Part shown: positions 1 through 8,614 of the stretch, in pieces
Layout: each line of letters begins with the position of its first letter
Numbering within the stretch: the first letter of the stretch is position 1
DNA from: Actinobacteria bacterium OK074
GTDB taxonomy: Bacteria; Actinomycetota; Actinomycetes; Streptomycetales; Streptomycetaceae
DNA length: 64,000 nucleotides
Reading direction: 5' to 3'
Assembly (NCBI GenBank): GCA_001298575.1
Contig: LJCV01000275.1
Location: 1 to 64,000 of the forward strand
Notes under the pieces: generated by a model
Told to the model about the DNA's origin: nothing
The model's input: the letters and a program-made list of their open reading frames with translations, nothing else
The model's database searches: none
Made by a program: the position numbers and the translations under genes

Positions 1-967
1 CCGGGGCAGGGGCAGGGGCAAGGACAGCGTCAGGGCCGGGAGCGGGCTCGGGGGCCGTGACCGCGGTCGGTTGGGGCGCGGCCCCGGTCCCCGGCCGAGG
101 CCCGGCGGGAGTCCCCGGCCGAGTCGTGGAGTGGGCCGGGGCGGACACTGACGCGGACGCGGACGCGGACACAGACGCGGGCACCGTCGGCCGTGCGGGC
201 CGCACCGGATCCCCCGCCCGCAGGATCTGCACGTGTGCCGACCGGACCGCGGCGCCCGGTTCGACGCCGAGTTCGGTGACGAGGCGTTCGCGGAGGTCGC
301 GGTGGACGGCGAGGGCTTCCGCGCGGCGGCCGGTGCGGTGCAGGGCCAGCATCAGCAGGCGGTGGAACCCCTCCCGCAGCGGATGTTCCGCGACCAGGGC
401 CGCCAACTCCGGTACCAGTGCGGGCAGTCGGGCGTCGCCGACGTACAGCTCGGCGTCGTAGCGCCACTCCAGGACGAGGAGGCGGGCCTCCTCCAGGCGT
501 TGCACCAGGGCCCGGGTGCCGGTCTCGGGCGGGAGTCCGCTCAGCGGGGTGCCGCGCCACAGGGCGAGGGCGGCGGCGCAGGCGGACAGGACCCGTTCCC
601 ACTCCCCGGCGGCGTGCGCCTCGCGCGCACCGGCGGCGTGGCGTTCGAAGACGCGGACGTCGAGTTCGCCGTCGCCGACGCGCAGCAGGTAGCCGGGGGG
701 TACGGCGCGCAGCCGGGCGGGGTCGTCGTCGCCGAGGAGACGGCGCAGCCGGGTGACGTGGTTCTGCAGCGACGCCTGCGCGGAGGCCGGGGGCGCCCCG
801 CCCCACAGCGCGTCCTTGAGGGCGTCCACGGAGACGACCCGGCCGGGCTCCAGGAGCAGCGCGACCAGCAGGGCGCGCATCTTGTCGCTGCCGATCGGCC
901 GGACGACGCCGTCGCCGTCGTACACGACCGGCGGGCCGAGCAGCCCGAACCGCAGCCCGTCCCGCAT
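1..967 (-). CDS. SARP/AfsR-type transcriptional regulator, 3' end cut by window edge
   Basis: The frame opens at an ATG (967) with MRDGLRFGLLGPPVVYDGDG and runs off the left edge. Residues 1-95 form a winged-helix OmpR-type DNA-binding domain (alternating strands, then NHVTRLRRLLGDDDPARL). Residues 95-245 are the BTAD helical repeat domain, ending near ELGVEPGAAVRSAHVQILR. This pairing defines Streptomyces antibiotic regulatory proteins, which activate secondary-metabolite or developmental genes by binding direct repeats. A low-complexity Ser/Ala/Pro linker encoded by a GAC/GCG repeat (about 145-185) follows. In AfsR-like proteins an NB-ARC domain follows such a linker, but that part lies outside the window. 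No biosynthetic gene is adjacent, so the target is unknown. Confidence 0.85.
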   Translation of the reverse strand, partial: MRDGLRFGLLGPPVVYDGDGVVRPIGSDKMRALLVALLLEPGRVVSVDALKDALWGGAPPASAQASLQNHVTRLRRLLGDDDPARLRAVPPGYLLRVGDGELDVRVFERHAAGAREAHAAGEWERVLSACAAALALWRGTPLSGLPPETGTRALVQRLEEARLLVLEWRYDAELYVGDARLPALVPELAALVAEHPLREGFHRLLMLALHRTGRRAEALAVHRDLRERLVTELGVEPGAAVRSAHVQILRAGDPVRPARPTVPASVSASASASVSAPAHSTTRPGTPAGPRPGTGAAPQPTAVTAPEPAPGPDAVLAPAPAP

Positions 968-1270
968 AGTGCCGCCCGCCGTCCTTCCGCACGGCCGCGG
1001 CTCGGTTCGCCGTGTTCGGCCCGTCGTGTTCCGACTTTCTTCGGTTCTGGTCCTTCAGTTCCGATCAGGACCCGTTGAACGTTGGTCATGTTAGCGATCT
1101 GTTGGCGGAAGCTGATCTGATCACGTCATCGGATCCGGCCCGTCGGTGCGTGGTTACACGCGTAGCTCGGGGGAGTGTCGCCGCCGTGGCCGGATCCGAG
1201 ACCTACGCCGAGGCCGACGACGTACCGGCGACGAGGTGGACACCGTCCCCGTCGCCCGGATCCCCGTCGC
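968..1270. other. Intergenic region upstream of the SARP gene
   Basis: About 300 bp without a supported gene, between the start of the SARP regulator and the 3' end of the glycosyltransferase gene. It should hold the SARP promoter. All frames crossing it look like shadows (Arg/Pro-rich, no domain). I see no convincing terminator, operator or RNA. Confidence 0.4.
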
Positions 1271-2290
1271 TCAGATCACCGGCGGTCGTCCCAGTCGCGT
1301 CAGCCGCCACACCGTGCGCCAGCGCATCGGGCGGCGTTCGCCGCCCGATGTGCGCCAGCCCTCCGTGAAGCCCGCCGCCCAGGCGCGCAGGCCGGCCTTC
1401 GAGCGGGTGCGCAGCAGGGTGACGCCGATCCAGACGCCCAGGTGGAGCGGGATCAGCGGAAGGGGCAGCCGTCGGCGTACCAGCCAGACGCGGTTGCGGG
1501 CGGTCATGCGGTAGTAGACGGCGTGCCGGGCGGGTGAGGTGCGCGGGTGCTGGAGGAGCAGTTCGGGCACGTACTCGATGTTCCAGCCGGCGTCGGCGGC
1601 GCGCCAGGCGAGGTCGGTCTCCTCGTGCGCGTAGAAGAACTCGGCGGGCCAGTCGCCGATCTCGGCGATCATCGGCAGCGAGAAGGCGTGCGCGCCACCG
1701 AGGAACTGGGTCACCGGCCCGCCGACCAGCGGATCGGCCGCTCCTATGCGCGGCACGTGCCGCCGCTGGGTCACGCCCTCCTCGTCGGCGATGCGGAACG
1801 CGATGATGCCGAGCCGGGGGTCGGCGGTGAACCACTCCCCCACCCGCCGCAGTACGTCCGCGTCGACGAGGAGTCCGTCGTCGTCGAGTTCGACGACGAC
1901 GTCGGTGTCCGCGAACTCGCGCAGCCGGGCCAGCGCCACGTTCCGGCCGCCGGGGCAGCCGAGGTTCTCGTCCGTCTCGACGACGGTGACCTCGCCGGGC
2001 AGCCCGAGCCGCTCGGTGAACTCGGGCAGCGGGCAGCCGTTGCCGACGATCACGATGCGCGCGGGCGGCACGTCCTGCTTGGCGACGGAGGCGAGGAGCG
2101 CGTCGACCTCGTCGGGCCGGTTCCCGAGGGTGACGACGGTGACGGCGATGCGCGGCCAGGCGGGGGCGGCGGCGCCTGCGGGCTCGGTCCGGGCGTCCGG
2201 CAACGGGCCGCCGTCCTGCTCCCGCCGCTCCGACGACTTCGGCAGTTCCGTCCGCGACACGACACCCACCTCATCCTGACCGACGATCAT
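1271..2290 (-). CDS. Glycosyltransferase family 2
   Basis: A GT-A fold glycosyltransferase that moves a sugar from a nucleotide-sugar donor; acceptor unknown. The N-terminal half has the family order: IAVTVVTLGNRPDEVDALLAS, then IVIVGNG, then ENLGCPGGRNVALA. VVELDDDGLL is the DXD-type metal/nucleotide site. FFYAHEETDLAWRA is the catalytic-base region (the ED of GT2). The C-terminus has a hydrophobic amphipathic stretch (LIPLHLGVWIGVTLL), suggesting membrane association. Two starts are possible: ATG 2290 (GGAG 4 bases upstream) or GTG 2260 (GAGGTGG-like site). It is a single gene, so cell-surface or natural-product glycosylation cannot be distinguished. Confidence 0.85.
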   Translation of the reverse strand: MIVGQDEVGVVSRTELPKSSERREQDGGPLPDARTEPAGAAAPAWPRIAVTVVTLGNRPDEVDALLASVAKQDVPPARIVIVGNGCPLPEFTERLGLPGEVTVVETDENLGCPGGRNVALARLREFADTDVVVELDDDGLLVDADVLRRVGEWFTADPRLGIIAFRIADEEGVTQRRHVPRIGAADPLVGGPVTQFLGGAHAFSLPMIAEIGDWPAEFFYAHEETDLAWRAADAGWNIEYVPELLLQHPRTSPARHAVYYRMTARNRVWLVRRRLPLPLIPLHLGVWIGVTLLRTRSKAGLRAWAAGFTEGWRTSGGERRPMRWRTVWRLTRLGRPPVI

Positions 2291-2412
2291 CCATCTCCGC
2301 GATGCTAGCCGTTCACTATGAGTGTTCCTTGAGTACGACCGTTGCTCTTGCGCCAATGGGTTTCAACTCGTATAGGCCCATGCTTACCCGTTTCTCACGA
2401 AACCGCCCAAGG

Positions 2413-3585
2413 TCACAGCCCTGTTGACGCCCGGACCCGCATCTCGATCGACAGCGTCCGCTCGGTGCCGCGCGCGACCTCGCCGGAGAGGATCTCGCAG
2501 AGCAGCCGCGCGCACTCGGCGCCCATGGTGCGCGGCCTCAGATCGACGGCGGTGACGGGCGGTTCGGCGGTGCGCATGGCGGTGCTGTCGACGCAGGAGG
2601 CGAGCAGGAGGTCGTCGCCGACGGTGCGGCCCGCGGCGCGCAGTTCGGGCAGGACGGCAGCGGCGGCGCCGTCCGCGGCGAACACGATCGCGTCCAACTC
2701 CGGTGCGGTGGCGAGCAGTTCGCGTACGACGGCCTGGTGCACCTCGGGCGGCGAGCCGAAGGGCACCTTGCGCAGCAGCCGGGGCACGGCGTGCTCGGCG
2801 CACCAACGGGCGTGCGTGCGCTGGTGGGTGAGGGACCAGTCCGAGGTGGTGTCGGACGCGACGAACGCCGGGCGCCGGGCCCCGCGCGCGTGCAGGTGGT
2901 CGAGGAGACCGGTCAGGGACGTCGCGTGGTCGGACCAGACGACGCCGGTCGCCTCCTTGTCGCCGACGTACCGCTCCGCCGTGACCACCGGGAGCCCGGA
3001 GTTCATCAGCTGGTCGACGACCGGGTCCCCCGCGGCCGGGTCGCACAGCACGATGCCGTCGACCTGCGGGACCGCGCCGCGGTGCGGGAGTTGGCCGGAG
3101 GAGACCAGGGTCACGTTCAGTCCGGCGCGGGCGGCCTGTTCGGCGACGCCGAAGACGAACGACATGTAGTACTCGGCGCTGGTCAGGAACTCCGGGATGT
3201 GCAGCGCGATGGTGTCCGTGACGGAGGTGCGCAGGCTGCGGGCGCTGCGGTTGGGCGCGTAGCCGAGGTGTTCGGCGGCGTCGAGCACGGCCTGACGGGT
3301 GGCGCCCGCGACCCGGCCGTGGCCGCGCAGGGCGTCCGACGCGGTGGTCTTGGAGACGGCGGCCACTCGGGCCACGTCGGCGATCGTGGGGGGTGGGGCG
3401 GGGGTCGCTGTTCTGGGGGCAGGCTTCGCCCCCGGCACGGGCGTCGTCCCTTGCGCGGGCGCGGTCCCCGGTGCGGGCGTCGTCCCCTGCGCGGGCCCGG
3501 TCCCCGGTGCGGGCGGCTGCGACGTGGGCGTTCGCGGTGTTCGCGGTGGGTGGGGCGCGTCGGGGGCGGAGGGTCCCGGTGGCAT
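2413..3585 (-). CDS. LacI/GalR-family transcriptional regulator with long Pro-rich N-terminal extension
   Basis: The LacI-type helix-turn-helix reads TIADVARVAAVSKTTASDAL, followed by the hinge helix (RSARSLRT). A periplasmic-binding-protein-like effector domain follows, with ALHIPEFLTSAEYYMSFVFG and ASCVDSTAMRT. Such proteins repress sugar-use genes until an effector binds. Unusually, about 65 residues precede the HTH, built of imperfect PGTAPAQGTTPVPG repeats (DNA about 3400-3520), whereas LacI proteins normally start directly with the HTH. ATG 3585 is taken as the start; GTG 3615 is also open and neither has a clear ribosome site. No transporter or sugar enzyme is adjacent, so the regulon is unknown. 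Confidence 0.85.
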   Translation of the reverse strand: MPPGPSAPDAPHPPRTPRTPTSQPPAPGTGPAQGTTPAPGTAPAQGTTPVPGAKPAPRTATPAPPPTIADVARVAAVSKTTASDALRGHGRVAGATRQAVLDAAEHLGYAPNRSARSLRTSVTDTIALHIPEFLTSAEYYMSFVFGVAEQAARAGLNVTLVSSGQLPHRGAVPQVDGIVLCDPAAGDPVVDQLMNSGLPVVTAERYVGDKEATGVVWSDHATSLTGLLDHLHARGARRPAFVASDTTSDWSLTHQRTHARWCAEHAVPRLLRKVPFGSPPEVHQAVVRELLATAPELDAIVFAADGAAAAVLPELRAAGRTVGDDLLLASCVDSTAMRTAEPPVTAVDLRPRTMGAECARLLCEILSGEVARGTERTLSIEMRVRASTGL

Positions 3586-3692
3586 GACGGGGATCCTAGA
3601 CGACCGGGGGCGCACCCCACCGGGGATGCGCCCCGCCCGTCGAAGCCGCCGCAGGGCACCGGAGGACGAAGGACACCGAAGGACGCCGTGCC

Positions 3693-3790
3693 GTAGAGAT
3701 GGCGCTGTAGAGATGGCGCTGTAGAGATAGCGCTGTAGAGATAGCGCTGTAGAGATGGCGCCGTAGAGACCGTGCCGCGGAGATGCCGTA
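3693..3790. repeat. 14-bp intergenic tandem repeat, 7 units
   Basis: The unit GTAGAGATGGCGCT (or GTAGAGATAGCGCT) repeats head to tail: five near-identical copies from 3693 to 3762 and two diverged copies to 3790. It lies just past the stop of the NPP1-like gene and upstream of the LacI regulator. AGCGCT within the unit is palindromic. No coding role is seen. Confidence 0.85.
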
Positions 3791-3810
3791 GCGGCAGGGA
3801 TCAGCAGGGA

Positions 3811-4566
3811 TCAGGCGTTGGGGTCGAACGTGATGCCCGACGGCATGGCCTTCGTGATGTGGTCGACGAAGTTGGCGTCCTTGAGACCGAAGTTGGCGCT
3901 GCCGAAGTCGTACGCGCTCAACTTGTCGCGCAGACCGGCCGGGTAGCCGTTCCAGCCGACCAGCGGCGGGTACTGCCAGGTGCCGTAGTCGTTCTCCGGC
4001 GGCTCGTCGCCCGCGTTGGCGAGCCGGAAGTCGTGGGTGCTCAGGCCGTCCTTCTGATACACGATCTTGGGGTGGTTGCCGTCCCAGCGGACGTCACTGG
4101 CGGCGTGCACGGTGAAGCTGCCGTGGTTGGACGTGGAGACGTACTTCGCCTGGTCGTCCTGCACCCAGACGGCGACGTGCTCCCAGTCGTTGCGGTGGCC
4201 GCCGATCGTGGCCTGGTCCTTCTCGAAGTAGAGCGCGTAGAGGATCACGCACCAGCCGTTGTTGCACTTCTCGCGCGAGTAGCCGTTGGTGTTGTCCAGG
4301 TCGGACTTGTCGTGGCACTCGCCGCTCGGCGAACCGGACGGGTTGAGACCGCCGTTGATGGTCCCGTCGGGGCCGATCGCGGGGGTGGAGTAGCAGCCGT
4401 CGGTGTCGTAGTCGTACGCCGGCTGCCACTTGGTCTCCAGCGCGTCCGCGTTGGCGGGCAGGGCCTTGGGCGGGTCGGCGAGGGCGCTGCCGGGGAAGGC
4501 CACGACCAGGGCGGCGGCACCGGCGACGGCGAGCGACGCCTTGCGCAGGCGCGAGATTCTCTTCAC
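3811..4566 (-). CDS. Secreted NPP1-like (necrosis and ethylene-inducing, NLP) protein
   Basis: The 251-residue product has a clear Sec signal peptide: KRISRLRKAS, a hydrophobic core, and likely cleavage after ALA30 before DPPKAL. The mature part carries the NLP heptapeptide region as GHRNDWEHVAVW (residues 123-134). The canonical motif is GHRHDWE, so one conserved His is Asn here. Cysteines at about 58, 84, 101 and 106 fit the disulfides of bacterial members. Plant-pathogen NLPs bind glycosylinositol phosphorylceramides and lyse plant membranes; soil streptomycetes carry homologues of unknown role. The gene is monocistronic, with a repeat array after its stop. Loss of the second motif His may alter metal coordination. 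Confidence 0.88.
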   Translation of the reverse strand: MKRISRLRKASLAVAGAAALVVAFPGSALADPPKALPANADALETKWQPAYDYDTDGCYSTPAIGPDGTINGGLNPSGSPSGECHDKSDLDNTNGYSREKCNNGWCVILYALYFEKDQATIGGHRNDWEHVAVWVQDDQAKYVSTSNHGSFTVHAASDVRWDGNHPKIVYQKDGLSTHDFRLANAGDEPPENDYGTWQYPPLVGWNGYPAGLRDKLSAYDFGSANFGLKDANFVDHITKAMPSGITFDPNA

Positions 4567-4942
4567 TGAACCGGGTTCTCCTGACGGGGGGGGGAGGAGC
4601 GTGGGGAGCCATCAGCTTGACATGCCTGGTTCAGGGTTGCCGATGCCTGTTGACGATCCGGTTCGCGGTGGATGTCCCCGTGATGAATGATCAACCAATA
4701 ACTCAGGTGTGTTGGTTGGGGCGGGGCGGAGCCGTCTCCAGGAACGCGTGGGGGCCACCTCCAGGGCGCGGGCGGGACCGTCTCCACCGGAGCCGACGGC
4801 TCGCTGCCGGCCTCCGCGGCTAGGCTGAGCACTCGGCAGCGGCGGTGGCGGAGCGGTGGCACCGCGACGCGGGACGCGGGAGCGCGGGCGCGTGGGCCGT
4901 CGCCGTCGGACCGCGTCATTCGATCAAGGAGAGCAGAAGAGC
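4567..4942. other. Intergenic region between divergent NPP1-like and YajQ-like genes
   Basis: About 375 bp separate two divergently transcribed genes, so both promoters should lie here. The stretch around 4610-4710 is less GC-rich. No tRNA, riboswitch or small gene could be supported. Confidence 0.4.
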
Positions 4943-5431
4943 ATGGCCGACTCTAGTTTCGACATCGTTTCGAAGGTCGAGCGGCAGGAGGTCGACAACG
5001 CCGTCAGCCAGACCGCCCGCGAGCTGGCGAGCCGCTACGACTTCAAGAACGTGGGCGCGTCCATCGCCTGGTCGGGCGAGAACATCGAGATGCGGGCCAA
5101 CTCCGAGTCCCGGGTACTGGCCATTCTCGACGTGTTCCAGGGCAAGCTGGTCAAGCGCGGAATTTCCCTCAAGGCGCTGGAGACGGACGAACCGAAGCTG
5201 TCCGGCAAGGAATACCGGATCACCGGGACGATCCAGGAGGGTATTTCCCAGGACAACGCCAAGAAATTGGCCAAAATCATTCGGGACGAGGGCCCCAAGG
5301 GCGTCAAGGCCCAGGTCCAGGCCGACGAACTCCGCGTCAGCAGCAAGAGCCGCGACGACCTCCAGACGGTCATCGCCCTGGTCAAGGGCAAGGACCTGGA
5401 CTTCGCGCTCCAGTTCGTCAACTACCGGTGA
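4943..5431 (+). CDS. YajQ-family cyclic-di-GMP/nucleotide-binding protein
   Basis: A 162-residue protein, full length for YajQ/DUF520. It opens ADSSFDIVSKVERQEVDNAV and ends DFALQFVNYR, both family signatures; the middle has AKKLAKIIRDEGPKGVKAQV. Members have two ferredoxin-like domains, and a Xanthomonas homologue binds cyclic di-GMP and acts with a transcription factor. The start ATG at 4943 follows AAGGAGA, so the longer open frame upstream is not used. It stands alone and probably acts in the cytoplasm. Confidence 0.95.
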   Translation: MADSSFDIVSKVERQEVDNAVSQTARELASRYDFKNVGASIAWSGENIEMRANSESRVLAILDVFQGKLVKRGISLKALETDEPKLSGKEYRITGTIQEGISQDNAKKLAKIIRDEGPKGVKAQVQADELRVSSKSRDDLQTVIALVKGKDLDFALQFVNYR

Positions 5432-5661
5432 GGGGTGGGGGGCGCGGGTGAGTCGGCGGGTGTACGGGGGATTCCGGTACGGCGGTCGGCACGGCATTCG
5501 GTACGGCGTTGGGTACGACGTCGCTTGGGTGCTTCCGCGGTCGCCCGGGGCGCTTCCGCGGTCACCTTGGGTGCTTTCGCGGTCGTAACGAACCCGCCTC
5601 CCTCTCCCTCCCCGCCCCTCCCCGTCCAACCCGCCGCCCCGACCGGAAGAGATCCCCGACG

Positions 5662-6441
5662 GTGCCCTATCGCCACGCCACCGAGCGGTCGGACGGCTCC
5701 GACTTCGCGTCGGGGTTCGTGCTGCACTCCGCTCCGAACCATCCGGCGTTCCCGGTGCGGCTCGCGACGGAACTCTTCCTGCGGGCGCTGGAGCACCTCC
5801 CCACCCCTACGGGTCCCGGCTCCGGCCCGGGGGTGACCCTCTGGGACCCCTGCTGCGGCAGCGGGCACCTGGCCACCGTCCTGGGGTGGTGCCATCGTCG
5901 TACGATCGGCCGGGTCGTCGCCTCCGACGTGGACGGCGAGACGCTGTCGCTGGCCCGCAAGAACCTGCGGCTGCTCAGCCCGGAGGGCCTGCTGGACCGG
6001 GAGCGGGAGCGCCTGGAGCTGAGCGTCCGGTTCGACAAGCCGGCGTACGCCGAGGCCGCGCGGGCGGCCCACCGGCTGGCCGGGCGCCTGGCCGAGGACG
6101 GCGGCGCGCTGCCGTGGAGCGCCGGGCGGGCCGACGTCTTCGACCCGGCCTCGCTGTCCGCGCTGCTCGCCTCGGCGGGCCTCCGCGGCGCGGCCCCGGA
6201 CGTCGTCGTCATGGACGTCCCCTACGGGGAACGCACCCACTGGGGCGGGCAGGCGCCCGAGCGGCCGGTGCCCGCGCTGCTGCGTTCGCTGGCCGCCGTG
6301 CTGCCGCCGCACGCCGTGATCGCGGTCGCCGACCGCGCCCGCAAGATCCCGGTGGCGCCGCTGCGCCCGCTCGAACGGCTGCGGATCGGCACGCGCTCGG
6401 CGGTGCTGGTGCGCGCGGCGGATGTTCCGCTTCCGGATTGA
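5662..6441 (+). CDS. AviRa-like 23S rRNA methyltransferase
   Basis: From GTG 5662 the product is 259 residues, opening PYRHATERSDGSDFASGFVL. It follows the avilamycin-resistance enzyme AviRa closely as I remember that sequence: LHSAPNHPAFPVRLATELF, LWDPCCGSGHLATVLG (SAM-binding motif I), DVVVMDVPYGERTHW (motif IV) and RKIPVAPLRPLERLRIGTRS. AviRa methylates a guanosine (G2535) in domain V of 23S rRNA and blocks orthosomycin binding. No avilamycin or other antibiotic cluster is nearby, so this may be a housekeeping or stand-alone resistance enzyme. The frame is open further upstream, but the family start fits 5662. Confidence 0.85.
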   Translation: MPYRHATERSDGSDFASGFVLHSAPNHPAFPVRLATELFLRALEHLPTPTGPGSGPGVTLWDPCCGSGHLATVLGWCHRRTIGRVVASDVDGETLSLARKNLRLLSPEGLLDRERERLELSVRFDKPAYAEAARAAHRLAGRLAEDGGALPWSAGRADVFDPASLSALLASAGLRGAAPDVVVMDVPYGERTHWGGQAPERPVPALLRSLAAVLPPHAVIAVADRARKIPVAPLRPLERLRIGTRSAVLVRAADVPLPD

Positions 6442-6614
6442 GGCCCGCGCCTCGCAAGGAGTGGGAACAAACGCCCCTTTCCGTGAATATGACGCCATAT
6501 CAAGTCACATCGCACACGGTACGGATGGCGCGATCCGGAACTTCGGCACCTTGATGACCGGAGAGGCGCTCGGTATATTTGACCGCCATATTCGGCCGGA
6601 TTCCGAGGAATGCA

Positions 6615-7202
6615 ATGTGGGGGCGTCGAGATCCGCTGTCACCGCGCGTGCTGCATCGTGAGTGCCGGGCGATCCTGGACGGGATGCCGCTGCCGGAGCC
6701 GTTCACGATGGCCGGTTTCATCGCCAACATCGAGAAGGTGCGCGGCCGGCAAATCCGACTGGTCGAACTTCCCGCCGACGTACCCGGACACACCGGCGCC
6801 TGCGGGCTGTGGATAAAACACCGCGAACGGCCCCTCGACCTGATTCTGCACGTCGGGGACATACCCAAGTTCCACCGGAAAAAGATCGTTCTGCACGAAT
6901 TGGCGCATCTCTGGCTCGGCGACGGCGAGGACACGGGCGCCGCCGTCACCCGGGACCAGCTCGGCGACCTCGTACCCGGCATGCCCGCACAAGCGGTCGA
7001 CCGGCTGTTCGCCAGCGGCGCGATCCAGATGCGCGGCGGCTACACCACGCACGCCGAGGCCCGCGCCGAAACCTTGGCCGACCTGCTCGCCCACGCGGCG
7101 CGCGACGCCCTGATCACCGACGACGCCCCCCTGCGCAACCTGGAGGAATCCTTGTCCCGGCCGATAGCGGGCCCCCGCAGACCGAAGGACCACCGTGGCT
7201 GA
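6615..7202 (+). CDS. ImmA/IrrE-like zinc metallopeptidase-type protein
   Basis: About 195 residues with the zincin motif HELAH in KIVLHELAHLWLGDGEDTGA. The first His pair and Glu are intact and a second acidic region follows, as in ImmA/IrrE proteins. Those proteases cleave XRE-type repressors to derepress stress or mobile-element genes. ATG 6615 has GAGGAA just upstream and is preferred over TTG 6579. The next gene starts inside this one (8-bp overlap), so they are translationally coupled. An XRE regulator lies at 9099-10103 and is a plausible substrate, but that is inference from context only. Confidence 0.82.
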   Translation: MWGRRDPLSPRVLHRECRAILDGMPLPEPFTMAGFIANIEKVRGRQIRLVELPADVPGHTGACGLWIKHRERPLDLILHVGDIPKFHRKKIVLHELAHLWLGDGEDTGAAVTRDQLGDLVPGMPAQAVDRLFASGAIQMRGGYTTHAEARAETLADLLAHAARDALITDDAPLRNLEESLSRPIAGPRRPKDHRG

Positions 7203-8538
7203 CGCCATCTCGTACCTCATCATCGGCCTGCTGCTCTTCCAGGCCCTCTGGCGCATTCCGGCCGCGCTGCGGGGGCACTCCCGCGAACGGTCGCTGTGGG
7301 GCGCGTTCGCCGCCCTCGCCGGGTCCTGGATGCTGCGCAACGGCGCCGTCCGGGAGGCCGCCGACGACCTCGGCGTCACCGACCTGTCGTATCTGCTCAA
7401 GCACTGCGTCGCCATCATCGGCATCTGCGTGCTGCTCCGGTACGTCAGTACGATCTACCGCTCAGTGCCGGCGGCTCCAGCGACGCCAGGGACACCGGAG
7501 ACGCCGGGGACGCCCGCCGAGACCGCACCCCTCCCCCGCAGCGTGCGCGTGGCCGAAGCCGTCCACCGCATCGCGACGAAGGCGTCCGTGGCGACGATCC
7601 TCGTCATGGCGGGCGTGTTCGTGTTCGCCCTGCACGACCCGGACACGAGCACGTTCTACCTGGTCGCCCGCTACGCCGGACAGCCCGGACTCCCCGTCTA
7701 CCTGGGCCTGTTCTACCTCTACGTCGGCGGCGCGGCGGCCGTCTGCGGCTACCAGTGGGGCAACGCGTGGCTGCGCGCCCGGCGCACGGTCCGCGCGGGC
7801 GCGAAGCGGTGGACGCTGCTGACCGGTCTGATGATGATGTCGGTCGCGATGGGCCTGGCCGTGATCTACGCCGTCATCCGCACGGCGTTCACCTTCCTCG
7901 TGACGTTCGAGCCGGTGTCCGCGCACGTCAACCAGGTCCAGGAGAACGTCACGGACACCCTGCTGTACGCGACGTTCCTGCTGTTCACGCTCGGCTCGAT
8001 CGCCCCGGCGACCCAGGCCGGCATCAGCCGCTGGCGGACCGTCCTCACCCTCAACGAGATCTATCCCCTGTGGCACGAGATGGCGACCGCGATCCCGGAG
8101 GTCGTGCTGCGCCGCCCGAGCGATCTGCTGCCCGGCCGCCGGTTCAGCCGTCGCCTCAACCGCCTGCGGGACCTGCTGCGGCTCGACCCGCCGCCGTATC
8201 TGCGGCTGGAGCGGTACGTCACGGAGATCAGCGACGCCAACCGCACCCTCAGCCACTACGCCCCCGAGGGCCTGTACGCGCGTGCGGTGGCGCTCGCCGA
8301 ACGGGAACGCGGGGCGGGCGCCGAGGCCAGGGCGCTCGCCGACGCCTACTGGATGACCGGCGCCCTGCACGCCCGGCAGACGGGCACCCCGGCCCACCGC
8401 GCCCCCGCCGACTCCCTCCCCGGCCTGGAGGACGACTTCGACAGCTACCTGCCACGGCTGCTGCGGGCGACGGCGACGTACCGCACCCTCCGCCGCGACG
8501 CGGCACTGGCGCTGCTACGACCGGCGACGACGGCGTAG
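7195..8538 (+). CDS. Polytopic membrane protein, MAB_1171c/DUF6545-like
   Basis: A 447-residue protein with about seven hydrophobic segments in the first 280 residues (for example LIIGLLLFQALW, IIGICVLLRYV, ATILVMAGVFVFAL, LYVGGAAAVCGY, LMMMSVAMGLAVIYAV). A cytoplasmic C-terminal domain follows (NEIYPLWHEMATAIPEVVL ... LERYVTEISDANRTLSHY). This layout matches the actinobacterial family annotated MAB_1171c-like putative transporter, which commonly follows an ImmA-like gene. Transport has not been shown for it. GTG 7195 overlaps the preceding gene. A Thr/Pro/Ala linker (about residues 93-105) is a short repeat. I infer a membrane sensor or effector paired with the protease. Confidence 0.82.
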   Translation: MADAISYLIIGLLLFQALWRIPAALRGHSRERSLWGAFAALAGSWMLRNGAVREAADDLGVTDLSYLLKHCVAIIGICVLLRYVSTIYRSVPAAPATPGTPETPGTPAETAPLPRSVRVAEAVHRIATKASVATILVMAGVFVFALHDPDTSTFYLVARYAGQPGLPVYLGLFYLYVGGAAAVCGYQWGNAWLRARRTVRAGAKRWTLLTGLMMMSVAMGLAVIYAVIRTAFTFLVTFEPVSAHVNQVQENVTDTLLYATFLLFTLGSIAPATQAGISRWRTVLTLNEIYPLWHEMATAIPEVVLRRPSDLLPGRRFSRRLNRLRDLLRLDPPPYLRLERYVTEISDANRTLSHYAPEGLYARAVALAERERGAGAEARALADAYWMTGALHARQTGTPAHRAPADSLPGLEDDFDSYLPRLLRATATYRTLRRDAALALLRPATTA

Positions 8539-8614
8539 GGCCGCCGCCCCGTTGCCGTACTCCCCACTCCCCCACCAACTCCTTCCGCTCGAACCTCTCG
8601 GAGAAAAAAGAACC

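Noticed and set aside
30..992. A 320-codon minus frame over the SARP gene
   Set aside because: Almost pure Arg/Pro/Ala; it is the shadow of the real BTAD-regulator frame, which has clear domain sequence.
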